A DNA stretch of 44,338 nt from Bacteroidota bacterium (GTDB taxonomy: Bacteria; Bacteroidota; Bacteroidia; B-17B0; Aurantibacillaceae). The notes under the pieces are model-generated. The model saw only the letters and a program-made list of their open reading frames with translations, had not been told where the DNA came from and did not search any database. The stretch is from contig JACDDR010000007.1 of NCBI GenBank assembly GCA_013816895.1, positions 21,891 to 66,228 on the forward strand, given 5' to 3'. Below are positions 1 through 7,880 of this stretch, one piece after another (position 1 is the first letter of the stretch; each line of letters starts with the position of its first letter). The translations under genes and the position numbers were made by a program.

Positions 1-1
1 G

Positions 2-2452
2 AATGACAGCCTTGAAATTGGCAAACGTGTCCTTGTGCAGTTCGGGAAAACACGAATCTACACCGGAATCATTTACAGTATTCATGAACATCCACCTGTC
101 GGGTACGAAGCTAAATACATTGAGGCTTTGCTGGATGACGCTCCTGTTGTAACCCCGCTTCAGCTTAAGTTCTGGGACTGGTTGGCTTTTTACTACTGCG
201 CCAATCCGGGTGATGTATTGAACGCAGCTCTTCCATCCGGTTTAAAACTTAGCAGCACTTCACACGTTCAGCTGAACAGCGAATTTAATTTTGAGGAAGC
301 AGATCATGGTTTTTTTACTCAGAGAGAACACGAAATTCTTGACGCCCTGCACTCCGGTAATAATCCCGGCCTGCAGGATCTCGCGGTTTTATTGGGAATT
401 AAGTCCGTTCAGCCGCTCATCAGCAACCTGCTTAAAAAAAACGCCATCGTTGTTTATGAAGAAATAAAAGATAAATTCAAACTTAAACTTGTTTCATTTA
501 TAAAATTGTCCGAAGAATTTTTAAGCGAACAAAAATTAAGCGAAACATTAAATACACTTGAAAAAAAAGCCTTTAAGCAAGCGGAAGCTCTGCTCTATTT
601 TTTGCATCTGTCAAAAAGCAAGAACGAAAAAACAGGCGATTGGGTGCGCAAATCAGAACTTACCAAAAAAGTAGACGCGGCCGCGATAAACGCACTGATA
701 AAAAAAAATATTTTTGTTGAGCAGGAATTTGAAATTGGCCGTTTGCTCTTTGAAAAAAGCAGTTCTGTAAATAAACAACTGAGTGCCGCGCAGGAAAGTG
801 CATTCCAGGATATTAGAAAACAATTCGAAGACCGTAGGCCCGTTTTACTACACGGGGTAACCGGAAGCGGTAAAACCGAAATATATGTGCAGCTCATTAA
901 AGAGGCACTTGCCAATAACAAGGAGATTCTTTTTCTTATTCCTGAAATTGCGTTAACCACTCAACTCATTACCCGCCTGCGCGCTGTATTTGGCGAACTT
1001 GTAGGTGTATACCATTCGCGTTTTAGTGAGAATGAACGTGTTGAGATATGGAACAATGTGTTAAGTGAAGATGGAAAAGGAAAAACGGAAAATGGTCAAA
1101 GCGATGAAGAAAAAAAAGAAGATGCAAAAAAAAAATACAAAATAATTTTGGGCGCGCGGTCTTCGCTATTTCTTCCATTCAAAAACCTTGGACTTATAAT
1201 AATTGACGAGGAACACGATAATTCTTTCAAACAGCATGATCCTTCCCCACGTTACAATGCCCGGGATTCAGCCCTATACCTTGCAGCCCTTCACGGTGCC
1301 AATGTATTAATGGGGAGCGCTACACCTTCAATTGAATCTTATTACAATGCACTGCAGAAAAAATTTGCTATAGTATATTTAAAAAATCAGTTTGTTGAAG
1401 GAGGGGGAACCGGAGTGGAAGTGTGCGATATTAATTTCTTTGAGCAGAGCAACCAGATGAAAGCCTGTTTGACACCGCCACTCTTTGATGAAATTGAAAA
1501 AGCACTGAAGAAAAAGGAACAGGTTATTTTATTCCAGAACCGGCGCGGCTTTGCACCGTACACCGAATGTAAACAATGCGGACATGTCCCCCATTGCATT
1601 CAGTGCGACGTTTCACTGATCTATCACAAACATCATCAAAAATTAACCTGTCACTATTGCGGTTATTCCGTAACGCCGCCAAAAACGTGCGCGGCTTGCG
1701 GCAGCAATCATCTCCATTTCAAAGGTCTTGGTACCGAAAAAATTGAGGAGGATGTTGAAATACTTTTCCCGGGCGCTAAAATTGCAAGGATGGATTTTGA
1801 CAGTACACGCAGCAAATACGCCTACAAACAGCTGATCGACGACTTTGAAAACAAACAGATTGATATTTTAATTGGCACCCAAATGGTAACCAAGGGGCTC
1901 GACTTTAATAACGTAAGTGTTGTGGGAATTCTAAATGCCGATTCTATTTTAAATTTTCCGGATTTCCGTTCATTTGAAAAAGCATACCAGCTGATCACTC
2001 AGGTTAGGGGCCGCGCTGGAAGAAGCACAGAGAAAGGTAAAGTGTTTATCCAAACCTCTCAGCCAAAACATTTGGTGATTGAAAATATTACCAAACACAA
2101 TCTCGAAAATTTTTATAATGATATTCTCGAAGAACGGAAACAATACAATTACCCGCCCTTTAGCCGCCTCATGGAATTAAATGTGGTGAGTAAAGATGTG
2201 AACGAGGTAAATCATTTAGCGCAGGAACTTCTCGTTTTATTGCAGCCTCATTTTGGCGATAACATTCTTGGACCCGAATTCCCGCTGGTATCTAAAATTA
2301 AAAACCAATATTATAAACGCTTGCTATTGAAGACAAGCAAGCAGGAAACTGCACTGAGCATCCGCACAAGAATAATGGACGCTATCACAGAATTGCATTC
2401 AAAATACAAAAAATGGAATTTTAAAATACAGGTTGATGTTGATCCTGTTTAA
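2..2452 (+). CDS. priA: Primosomal protein N' (PriA helicase), 5' end outside window
   Basis: Replication-restart DEAH-type helicase that reloads the replisome at stalled forks. The frame is open to the window edge: residues NDSLEIGKRVLV precede the first possible start (GTG at 35) and match the PriA N-terminal 3'BD fold, so the gene begins upstream. 816 residues are visible. Seen: Walker A GVTGSGKT at about residues 285-292, DEEHD box at 402-406, eight zinc-binding cysteines in four CxxC-type pairs at about 523-570, and helicase motif VI QVRGRAGRS. A lysine/glutamate-rich insert of about 20 residues (nt 1069-1137) lies between the 'YHSRFSENER' and 'LGARSS' segments, where E. coli PriA is shorter. 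The next gene is convergent, so priA ends its own transcript. Confidence 0.97.
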   Translation, partial: NDSLEIGKRVLVQFGKTRIYTGIIYSIHEHPPVGYEAKYIEALLDDAPVVTPLQLKFWDWLAFYYCANPGDVLNAALPSGLKLSSTSHVQLNSEFNFEEADHGFFTQREHEILDALHSGNNPGLQDLAVLLGIKSVQPLISNLLKKNAIVVYEEIKDKFKLKLVSFIKLSEEFLSEQKLSETLNTLEKKAFKQAEALLYFLHLSKSKNEKTGDWVRKSELTKKVDAAAINALIKKNIFVEQEFEIGRLLFEKSSSVNKQLSAAQESAFQDIRKQFEDRRPVLLHGVTGSGKTEIYVQLIKEALANNKEILFLIPEIALTTQLITRLRAVFGELVGVYHSRFSENERVEIWNNVLSEDGKGKTENGQSDEEKKEDAKKKYKIILGARSSLFLPFKNLGLIIIDEEHDNSFKQHDPSPRYNARDSALYLAALHGANVLMGSATPSIESYYNALQKKFAIVYLKNQFVEGGGTGVEVCDINFFEQSNQMKACLTPPLFDEIEKALKKKEQVILFQNRRGFAPYTECKQCGHVPHCIQCDVSLIYHKHHQKLTCHYCGYSVTPPKTCAACGSNHLHFKGLGTEKIEEDVEILFPGAKIARMDFDSTRSKYAYKQLIDDFENKQIDILIGTQMVTKGLDFNNVSVVGILNADSILNFPDFRSFEKAYQLITQVRGRAGRSTEKGKVFIQTSQPKHLVIENITKHNLENFYNDILEERKQYNYPPFSRLMELNVVSKDVNEVNHLAQELLVLLQPHFGDNILGPEFPLVSKIKNQYYKRLLLKTSKQETALSIRTRIMDAITELHSKYKKWNFKIQVDVDPV

Positions 2453-2457
2453 AATCA

Positions 2458-2488
2458 GACACGAATAAGCACGAATTAGCACAAATTT
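2458..2488. repeat. Short 10-bp tandem repeat after priA
   Basis: Three successive degenerate 10-mers (CACGAATAAG, CACGAATTAG, CACAAATTTC) follow the priA stop; a further CACGAATTAC lies at about 2528. The arrangement is visible directly. No function can be assigned. Confidence 0.4.
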
Positions 2489-2598
2489 CCATTTGAACTT
2501 TAAAGTTGAACCGATCCAACTCTCATCCACGAATTACCACTGATTCAATTGTAGCCCCAAAAAACGAACCTCTGCGACTCTTCGTGAGACTAAGATGA

Positions 2599-3615
2599 TC
2601 ACTCCAGCAAGATTACTTTCAGAGCTTTTATTTGTTCAGGCGTGCCGAGTACAAATATTTTAGAATGTGGGATCACCTGTGTTTCTGCGCTTGGATTTAC
2701 TACATATTCTCCGCCCGCAGTTTTATAACCAATAATATTTGCTCCGCTTTTGTTACGGATTTCAAGATCCTTTAACGTTTTATTTTTCAGGTTATCGGTG
2801 AGCTTATCAAACGTGATTTCCTCGAGGTTAATAGTGTCGCCACCCTGCACCGTGATCTGGTCAATAAACTCCATCACATCAGGCTTCATAATTAAGCCGG
2901 CCATGTGGGCGCCGCCTACTTTATCAGGCATGATCACATTATCTGCCCCGGCGATTTTTAATTTTGTATCACTTCCATCATCACTCGCCCGTGAAATAAT
3001 ATTAAGCGTAGGATTCAGGTACCGTGCAGTAAGTACAATAAAAAGATTATCCGCATCGTCAGGCAAGGTGGTAATTAAAGCGCTCGCCCTCATAATTCCG
3101 GCCTCCATAAGAATTTCATCCTGTGTTGCATCGCCTGCCAAAACCAGGTCCGAGAATTTATGTGTAATTGAACTTGTTAAGCGTTCATCTTTGTCAATTA
3201 CAACAAAACGTTTATCGTGTTTTTTAAAAACATGCGCCGCCTGCCTGCCGTTACGTCCGTAACCGCATATAATTACATGTTCATTTAGTTTTTCTATTGC
3301 AGTGTTCAAGCGTTTATTTTTAAAAAATTTGTTAAATTCTCCATCGGTCACAAAGCGTGTAATGGAGCTTACGGCATAAGCAAATGTACCAAAACTTGTT
3401 ATAATTAAAAAAGCGGTAAAAATTCTGCCTGTGGTTGACAACGGATGTATTTCGCCATAGCCAACGGTCGCAATGGTTATAACCGTCATATAAAACGCGT
3501 CTACAAAATTATATCCTTCAATGCTCATATACCCGATAATACCGGTTAGTAATAACCCATTGAGAAGGTATACAGGGAGTAAAAAACGGTTATAATCTCT
3601 TAAAAACTTCAGCAT
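2599..3615 (-). CDS. Two-TM potassium channel with RCK (TrkA-N) domain
   Basis: Inner-membrane K+ channel of the MthK/Kch type. The 338 residues show TM1 at about 11-31, a pore helix with the selectivity filter TVGYGE at 50-55, TM2 at about 64-88, then a cytosolic RCK domain starting with the Rossmann motif GYGRNG (118-123) and an RCK-C-like region at about 250-338. The last residues of the Rossmann strand (VVIDKDE) suggest binding of an acidic-ribose nucleotide, as in other RCK domains; this is inferred. Length and order are normal. It is convergent with priA and divergent from rimO, so it is probably monocistronic. Confidence 0.93.
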   Translation of the reverse strand: MLKFLRDYNRFLLPVYLLNGLLLTGIIGYMSIEGYNFVDAFYMTVITIATVGYGEIHPLSTTGRIFTAFLIITSFGTFAYAVSSITRFVTDGEFNKFFKNKRLNTAIEKLNEHVIICGYGRNGRQAAHVFKKHDKRFVVIDKDERLTSSITHKFSDLVLAGDATQDEILMEAGIMRASALITTLPDDADNLFIVLTARYLNPTLNIISRASDDGSDTKLKIAGADNVIMPDKVGGAHMAGLIMKPDVMEFIDQITVQGGDTINLEEITFDKLTDNLKNKTLKDLEIRNKSGANIIGYKTAGGEYVVNPSAETQVIPHSKIFVLGTPEQIKALKVILLE

Positions 3616-3629
3616 AGTGCAATTAATCG

Positions 3630-3637
3630 TATCTTTG
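3630..3637 (+). promoter_or_regulatory. Bacteroidota -7 element (TATCTTTG), rimO promoter
   Basis: A perfect match to the Bacteroidota -7 consensus TAnnTTTG lies 78 bases before the rimO start, in the divergent spacer. I see no clear -33 TTTG. Transcription would begin near 3643. Confidence 0.5.
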
Positions 3638-3714
3638 CCGTCCGGCTATTGGTGTGCTTTCTGCATTTTTGCAAGGCCTAAAGATAACTAATTGGCCGGA
3701 TAGAAAAAATAATA

Positions 3715-5031
3715 ATGAAGACCAGGACTACCCGCAAAAACAAAGTAAATGTTGTAACGTTAGGCTGCAGCAAAAACTTAGTTGACAGTGAAGTGCTCAT
3801 GGGTCAGCTGAAAGCCAATAACTTTTCGGTTGAACATGAAAGCAAGAACGATGACCATAATATTGTAATTATTAATACCTGTGGTTTTGTGGAGAGTGCG
3901 AAACAGGAAAGTATAGATACTATTTTGCGCTATGTGCAGGCAAAGCGTGATGGCGATATAGAAAAAGTTTATGTGACCGGTTGTTTAAGTGAACGTTACA
4001 AGGCAGACCTTGAAAAAGAAATTCCATTGGTAGACGCTTATTTTGGAACACGTGAATTACCGAAAATATTAAAAACACTTAAGGCTGACTATAAGCACGA
4101 ACTGGTTGGCGAACGTTTACTTACCACGCCAAATCACTACGCGTATTTTAAGATCAGCGAAGGGTGCGACAGACCCTGCAGCTTTTGCGCAATACCGCTC
4201 ATGCGCGGCGGGCATATTTCAGTATCGAAAGAAGATCTTGTAGAACGGGCAAAAAAACTGGCCGCCAACGGCACCAGGGAATTATTATTTATCGCGCAAG
4301 ATCTTACTTATTACGGACTTGATATTTATAAAAAAAGAGAACTGGCTGATTTAATTGATCGCGTAAGTGATGTAAATGGTATTGATTGGATCAGGCTTCA
4401 CTATGCGTTTCCGAGCGGCTTCCCAATGGAGGTACTCGATGTAATGAAGAACAAAGCCAACGTGTGTAATTATCTTGACATGCCTTTACAGCACATCAGT
4501 GATAACATGCTGCAAAGTATGCGCCGCGGGATTACAAAGCAAAAGACAATTGATGTTGTGAATAAGATCCGTGATACAGTTCCGGGCATTGCCATACGCA
4601 CCACGCTTATTGCCGGTTACCCGGGTGAAACTGAAAAAGATCATGAGGAAATGTTGAAATGGGTAGAAGATACTAAATTTGATCGCCTGGGAATTTTCAC
4701 TTACTCGCACGAAGAAAATACACACGCGTTTAATTTAAAAGATGATGTTTCTGAAAAAATAAAAAAGAAACGCGCGGATGCGGTTATGGCTATTCAACAG
4801 GAAATTTCCTTTTCACATAACCAGCAAAAAATTGGTAATACCTATAATGTTCTGTTCGACCGTAAAGAAGGTGGTTACTTTGTAGGCCGCACCGAGTTTG
4901 ACAGTCCGGATGTAGACAATGAAGTTCTTGTAAAGGCAACCAACGAAAACTACGCACGCCTTGGTGACTTTGCAAAAGTAAAAATCAGTAGTGCTACAGA
5001 TTTCGACTTGTATGGAGAAATTACCTCATAG
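3715..5031 (+). CDS. rimO: Ribosomal protein S12 methylthiotransferase RimO
   Basis: Radical-SAM enzyme that adds a methylthio group to a conserved aspartate of ribosomal protein S12. 438 residues, the family's usual length. N-terminal UPF0004 domain opens with VTLGCSKNLVDSE, characteristic of RimO rather than MiaB, with the three auxiliary-cluster cysteines at 18, 56 and 90. The radical-SAM cluster motif CxxxCxxC is C151, C155, C158 in SEGCDRPCSFC. A C-terminal TRAM domain occupies about 370-438. The ATG at 3715 is preceded by an A-rich, SD-poor stretch, usual in this phylum. Confidence 0.97.
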   Translation: MKTRTTRKNKVNVVTLGCSKNLVDSEVLMGQLKANNFSVEHESKNDDHNIVIINTCGFVESAKQESIDTILRYVQAKRDGDIEKVYVTGCLSERYKADLEKEIPLVDAYFGTRELPKILKTLKADYKHELVGERLLTTPNHYAYFKISEGCDRPCSFCAIPLMRGGHISVSKEDLVERAKKLAANGTRELLFIAQDLTYYGLDIYKKRELADLIDRVSDVNGIDWIRLHYAFPSGFPMEVLDVMKNKANVCNYLDMPLQHISDNMLQSMRRGITKQKTIDVVNKIRDTVPGIAIRTTLIAGYPGETEKDHEEMLKWVEDTKFDRLGIFTYSHEENTHAFNLKDDVSEKIKKKRADAVMAIQQEISFSHNQQKIGNTYNVLFDRKEGGYFVGRTEFDSPDVDNEVLVKATNENYARLGDFAKVKISSATDFDLYGEITS

Positions 5032-5129
5032 TATTTTTGTTTTTAGAACAGTAATTTGTTAATTTTAAGTTAGAATGATGAATAAAAAAATGCTTCGTGC
5101 CCATTCCATGGCAATGTGGAGTTTTCAGC

Positions 5130-5195
5130 CACTCTGAGCTTTTCGAAGAGTGAGTAGAATAATTTTATGTCATGTTTCGACAAGCTCAACATGAC
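5130..5195. repeat. Pair of inverted REP-like palindromes
   Basis: Two palindromes in opposite orientation lie between rimO and hpd. The first (5130-5152) has stem CACTCT/AGAGTG around loop GAGCTTTTCGA. The second (5169-5195), read on the minus strand, has stem GTCATGTT/AACATGAC around loop GAGCTTGTCGA. The 11-base loop is nearly identical while the stems are unrelated. Similar palindromes follow the gene ending at 33942. A head-to-head pair resembles a BIME-type REP doublet. Confidence 0.6.
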
Positions 5196-5228
5196 CAAAC
5201 CAAATCCTAAAAATCAAAAAATTACAAT

Positions 5229-6389
5229 ATGGCAAAAGAAATTAAAAATGTTGAATACGGACTTGAAAAAATATTTGAAGGGGCGCAGGATTTCCTTCCA
5301 TTACTGGGAACAGATTATGTTGAATTTTATGTAGGCAATGCCAAACAGGCGGCGCATTATTATAAAACAGCATTTGGATACCAGTCCATCGCATATGCCG
5401 GCCTTGAAACAGGATTGAAAGACAGGGTGTCGTATGTATTAAAACAGGATAAAATCCGCCTTGTATTAACCACAGCTTTAAAAAGCGATTCGCCAATTGG
5501 TGAGCATGTGAAAAAGCATGGTGACGGTGTTAAGGTGATTGCACTTTGGGTAGAAGATGCGCGCAAAGCTTTTGAAGAAACAGTTAAGCGTGGCGCCAAG
5601 CCTTACCTGGAACCAACAGTTGAAAAAGACGAACATGGCGAAGTAGTTCGTTCAGGAATTTATACCTATGGCGAAACTGTGCATATGTTCGTTGAACGCA
5701 AAAATTACAAGGGAACCTTTTTACCAGGATTTAAAGAATGGAAATCTGATTATAACCCTGCACCCGTGGGATTAAAGTTTATTGATCACATGGTGGGCAA
5801 TGTTGGCTGGAACCAAATGAATGCCACAGTTAAATGGTATGAAGAAGTGATGGGTTTTGTAAACTTTTTAAGTTTTGATGACAAACAAATCACAACCGAA
5901 TACTCTGCACTGATGAGCAAGGTGATGAGCAATGGAAACGGACGAATTAAATTCCCCATCAATGAACCGGCAGAAGGAAAAAAGAAATCACAAATCGAAG
6001 AGTATATTGATTTTTACGAGGGTCCTGGGGTTCAGCATTTAGCGCTGGCTACAGACGACATTATAACAACGGTACAACAGTTAAGAGAACGCGGAGTTGA
6101 ATTCTTGCCTCCTCCTCCTCAGGCGTATTATGATGATATTCCACGACGTCTTGGTGTACACATGGATATCATGAAGGAAGACATCAAAGAGCTTCAGCGA
6201 TTATGTATTCTTGTAGATGCAGATGAGGAAGGATATTTACTGCAGATCTTTACAAAACCAGTGGAAGACCGCCCTACTTTATTCTTTGAGATCATCCAAC
6301 GCATGGGCGCGAAAGGATTTGGTGCCGGTAACTTTAAAGCTTTGTTTGAATCGATTGAAAGAGAGCAGGCTTTACGGGGAACTCTATGA
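5229..6389 (+). CDS. hpd: 4-hydroxyphenylpyruvate dioxygenase
   Basis: Non-haem Fe(II) enzyme converting 4-hydroxyphenylpyruvate to homogentisate in tyrosine catabolism. 386 residues, typical length, with two VOC-fold halves. The facial triad is recognisable: H187 (DHMVGN), H270 (GVQHLA) and E354 (FFEIIQR). The C-terminal gate helix region [18 protein letters not shown] is intact. No other tyrosine-degradation genes lie in the window. Its last 28 codons including stop (6306-6389) recur at 6730-6813 with only synonymous changes (11 base differences), an odd feature treated as a finding. Confidence 0.96.
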   Translation: MAKEIKNVEYGLEKIFEGAQDFLPLLGTDYVEFYVGNAKQAAHYYKTAFGYQSIAYAGLETGLKDRVSYVLKQDKIRLVLTTALKSDSPIGEHVKKHGDGVKVIALWVEDARKAFEETVKRGAKPYLEPTVEKDEHGEVVRSGIYTYGETVHMFVERKNYKGTFLPGFKEWKSDYNPAPVGLKFIDHMVGNVGWNQMNATVKWYEEVMGFVNFLSFDDKQITTEYSALMSKVMSNGNGRIKFPINEPAEGKKKSQIEEYIDFYEGPGVQHLALATDDIITTVQQLRERGVEFLPPPPQAYYDDIPRRLGVHMDIMKEDIKELQRLCILVDADEEGYLLQIFTKPVEDRPTLFFEIIQRMGAKGFGAGNFKALFESIEREQALRGTL

Positions 6390-6522
6390 TACTTATTCAA
6401 TTATTTTTAAGCCGTCAGTAAATATCTCTGCGACTTTTATTATAAAAAATCAAAGACTATAATAGTTTTTATTTTTTTTGCGATAATTTAGTTAATTTCA
6501 CTATAACCATAAATTTAATAAT

Positions 6523-6717
6523 ATGGATCCGAAAGACAAAAATTATAGCCAAGAGGAGTTGGACAATCATTCCAATCAATTGAATGATAACAACGATGCA
6601 TATTGGCAAAGTAGAGGTCACGACGAAAGACCTGACTCCACAGATGATGACGATCATAGCGACAGTTATGAAAGTGATGACGACGGCCACGACAGTTGTA
6701 TGTCTGATGACTATTAG
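6523..6717 (+). CDS. Small, very acidic hypothetical protein
   Basis: 64 residues beginning MDPKDKNYSQEELDNHSNQ. The N-terminal half contains NQLNDNNDAYWQSRG, which reminds me of small uncharacterised bacterial proteins with an NQ-N-NN-AYW-SRG signature; that is recalled, not searched. The second half is almost all Asp/Ser/Glu/His (DDDDHSDSYESDDDGHDS), so it is probably disordered or metal-binding. It sits in the segment between hpd and its duplicated tail. Its TAG stop is followed in the same frame, after four codons, by that tail copy, so readthrough would yield a 97-codon product. Expression is unproven. Confidence 0.55.
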   Translation: MDPKDKNYSQEELDNHSNQLNDNNDAYWQSRGHDERPDSTDDDDHSDSYESDDDGHDSCMSDDY

Positions 6718-6813
<96 letters not shown>

Positions 6814-6825
6814 ATGCTTAACTTA

Positions 6826-6855
6826 ATTGAATATTAAAAATTATGTATATATTTA
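6826..6855 (+). promoter_or_regulatory. Candidate his operon promoter (ATTG-N18-TATATTTA)
   Basis: A -33-like ATTG (6826-6829) and a -7-like TATATTTA (6848-6855, one mismatch to TAnnTTTG) are 18 bases apart, the same spacing as in the tRNA-Gln promoter of this window. The predicted start near 6860 coincides with the leader-peptide ATG. Confidence 0.45.
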
Positions 6856-6859
6856 CCGC

Positions 6860-6910
6860 ATGAATTTTCAATTACACCATCATTATCATCTCTTAAACGG
6901 TAGGTCGTAA
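6860..6910 (+). CDS. hisL: Histidine operon leader peptide
   Basis: Sixteen codons reading MNFQLHHHYHLLNGRS, with four His codons (CAC CAT CAT, TAT, CAT) at 6875-6889, just ahead of an intrinsic terminator and hisG. A run of codons for the end product of the operon is the hallmark of ribosome-stalling attenuation. The ORF ends 25 bases before the terminator stem. No Shine-Dalgarno is visible; with the promoter proposed here it could be translated leaderless. It is analogous to enterobacterial hisL in logic, but I see no sequence relation beyond the His run. Confidence 0.85.
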   Translation: MNFQLHHHYHLLNGRS

Positions 6911-6962
6911 TGATAGTGTATTAACTATATTCAAAGGGCTTACCATCAGGTAGGCCTTTTTT
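6881..6962 (+). promoter_or_regulatory. his attenuator: competing hairpins and intrinsic terminator
   Basis: Three RNA pairings can be drawn. (a) 6881-6889 with 6910-6918, nine pairs including one G-T, burying the His codons. (b) Antiterminator 6899-6906 (GGTAGGTC) with 6937-6944 (GGCTTACC), eight pairs. (c) Terminator 6933-6944 with 6949-6960, ATCA loop, then T-tract 6957-6962. (b) and (c) share 6937-6944 and exclude each other. A ribosome stalled at the His codons would break (a) and free 6899-6906 for (b), allowing readthrough into hisG; a ribosome reaching the stop would cover 6899-6918 and favour (c). Confidence 0.85.
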
Positions 6963-7004
6963 ATTTAAAGCGCTTCCCGATCTTAATTAAACTTAAAAAA
7001 CAGT

Positions 7005-7859
7005 ATGAAACTAAAAATTGCAATACAAAAATCCGGACGATTAAGCGAAGAATCCCTCAGACTCTTAAAAGATTGTGGCATTGATGTAAATAACGGCTTA
7101 AGTAAATTAAAAACAGAAGCGAATAATTTTCCCCTTGAAATATTTTTTCTGCGCGATGATGATATTCCGCAATATGTAGAGGACGGGGTGGCCGATATTG
7201 GCATTGTTGGTGAGAATGTGTTGCTTGAAAAAAACAAAAAGGTAAAAACCGTAAATAAATTGGGATTTGGAAAATGCCGCTTATCGTTGGCCATTCCAAA
7301 AGAAAAAAAATACAAAAACATCAAAGATCTTAATGGTTTAAAAATCGCCACTTCCTACTCCAACATTTTATCTAAATTCCTTAAAAAGCAAAACGTAAAA
7401 GCAGAGATCCATGAAATAAGCGGCAGTGTGGAAATCGCGCCGGGCATCGGACTGGCAGATGCAATTTGCGACCTGGTGAGTTCGGGAAGCACCCTTTTAA
7501 CTAACGGTTTAAAGGAAGTTGAAGTCGTGTTGCGCTCCGAGGCCATAATGATTGCAACTAAAAATTTGAATAAGCATAAAACAGAGATCCTGGAAAAATT
7601 GTTATTCAGAATTCAATCGCTGAAAAGCGCGCGGCATAATAAATATATTTTATTGAACGCGCCCAACAATAAACTGGAGGCTATCTGTAAGATCCTGCCG
7701 GGCATGAAAAGTCCCACTATTCTTCCCTTATCGGTCAAAGGCTGGAGTTCCGTTCATTCGGTAGTTGAAGAAGATCAGTTCTGGGAAATTATTGAAAAAT
7801 TAAAGTCTAACGGCGCACAGGGAATATTAGTCGTCCCCATCGAAAAAATGATCTTATAA
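7005..7859 (+). CDS. hisG: ATP phosphoribosyltransferase HisG (long form)
   Basis: First committed step of histidine synthesis: joins ATP to PRPP. 284 residues, the long hexameric type: two periplasmic-binding-like catalytic lobes (start MKLKIAIQKSGRLSEES; PRPP-loop-like region SGSTLLTNGL near residue 160) followed by a C-terminal regulatory domain ending VVPIEKMIL. The long form is classically feedback-inhibited by histidine and needs no HisZ, consistent with its absence here. It lies 42 bases after the attenuator T-tract and starts an operon in the order G-D-C-B-H-A-F-IE. Confidence 0.97.
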   Translation: MKLKIAIQKSGRLSEESLRLLKDCGIDVNNGLSKLKTEANNFPLEIFFLRDDDIPQYVEDGVADIGIVGENVLLEKNKKVKTVNKLGFGKCRLSLAIPKEKKYKNIKDLNGLKIATSYSNILSKFLKKQNVKAEIHEISGSVEIAPGIGLADAICDLVSSGSTLLTNGLKEVEVVLRSEAIMIATKNLNKHKTEILEKLLFRIQSLKSARHNKYILLNAPNNKLEAICKILPGMKSPTILPLSVKGWSSVHSVVEEDQFWEIIEKLKSNGAQGILVVPIEKMIL

Positions 7860-7880
7860 ATAAATCTTTCGCATTACGCA

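Noticed and set aside
2750..3262. 170-aa ORF antisense to the potassium channel
   Set aside because: The channel frame on the other strand has clear pore and RCK motifs; this reading has no motif or start context and is a shadow.
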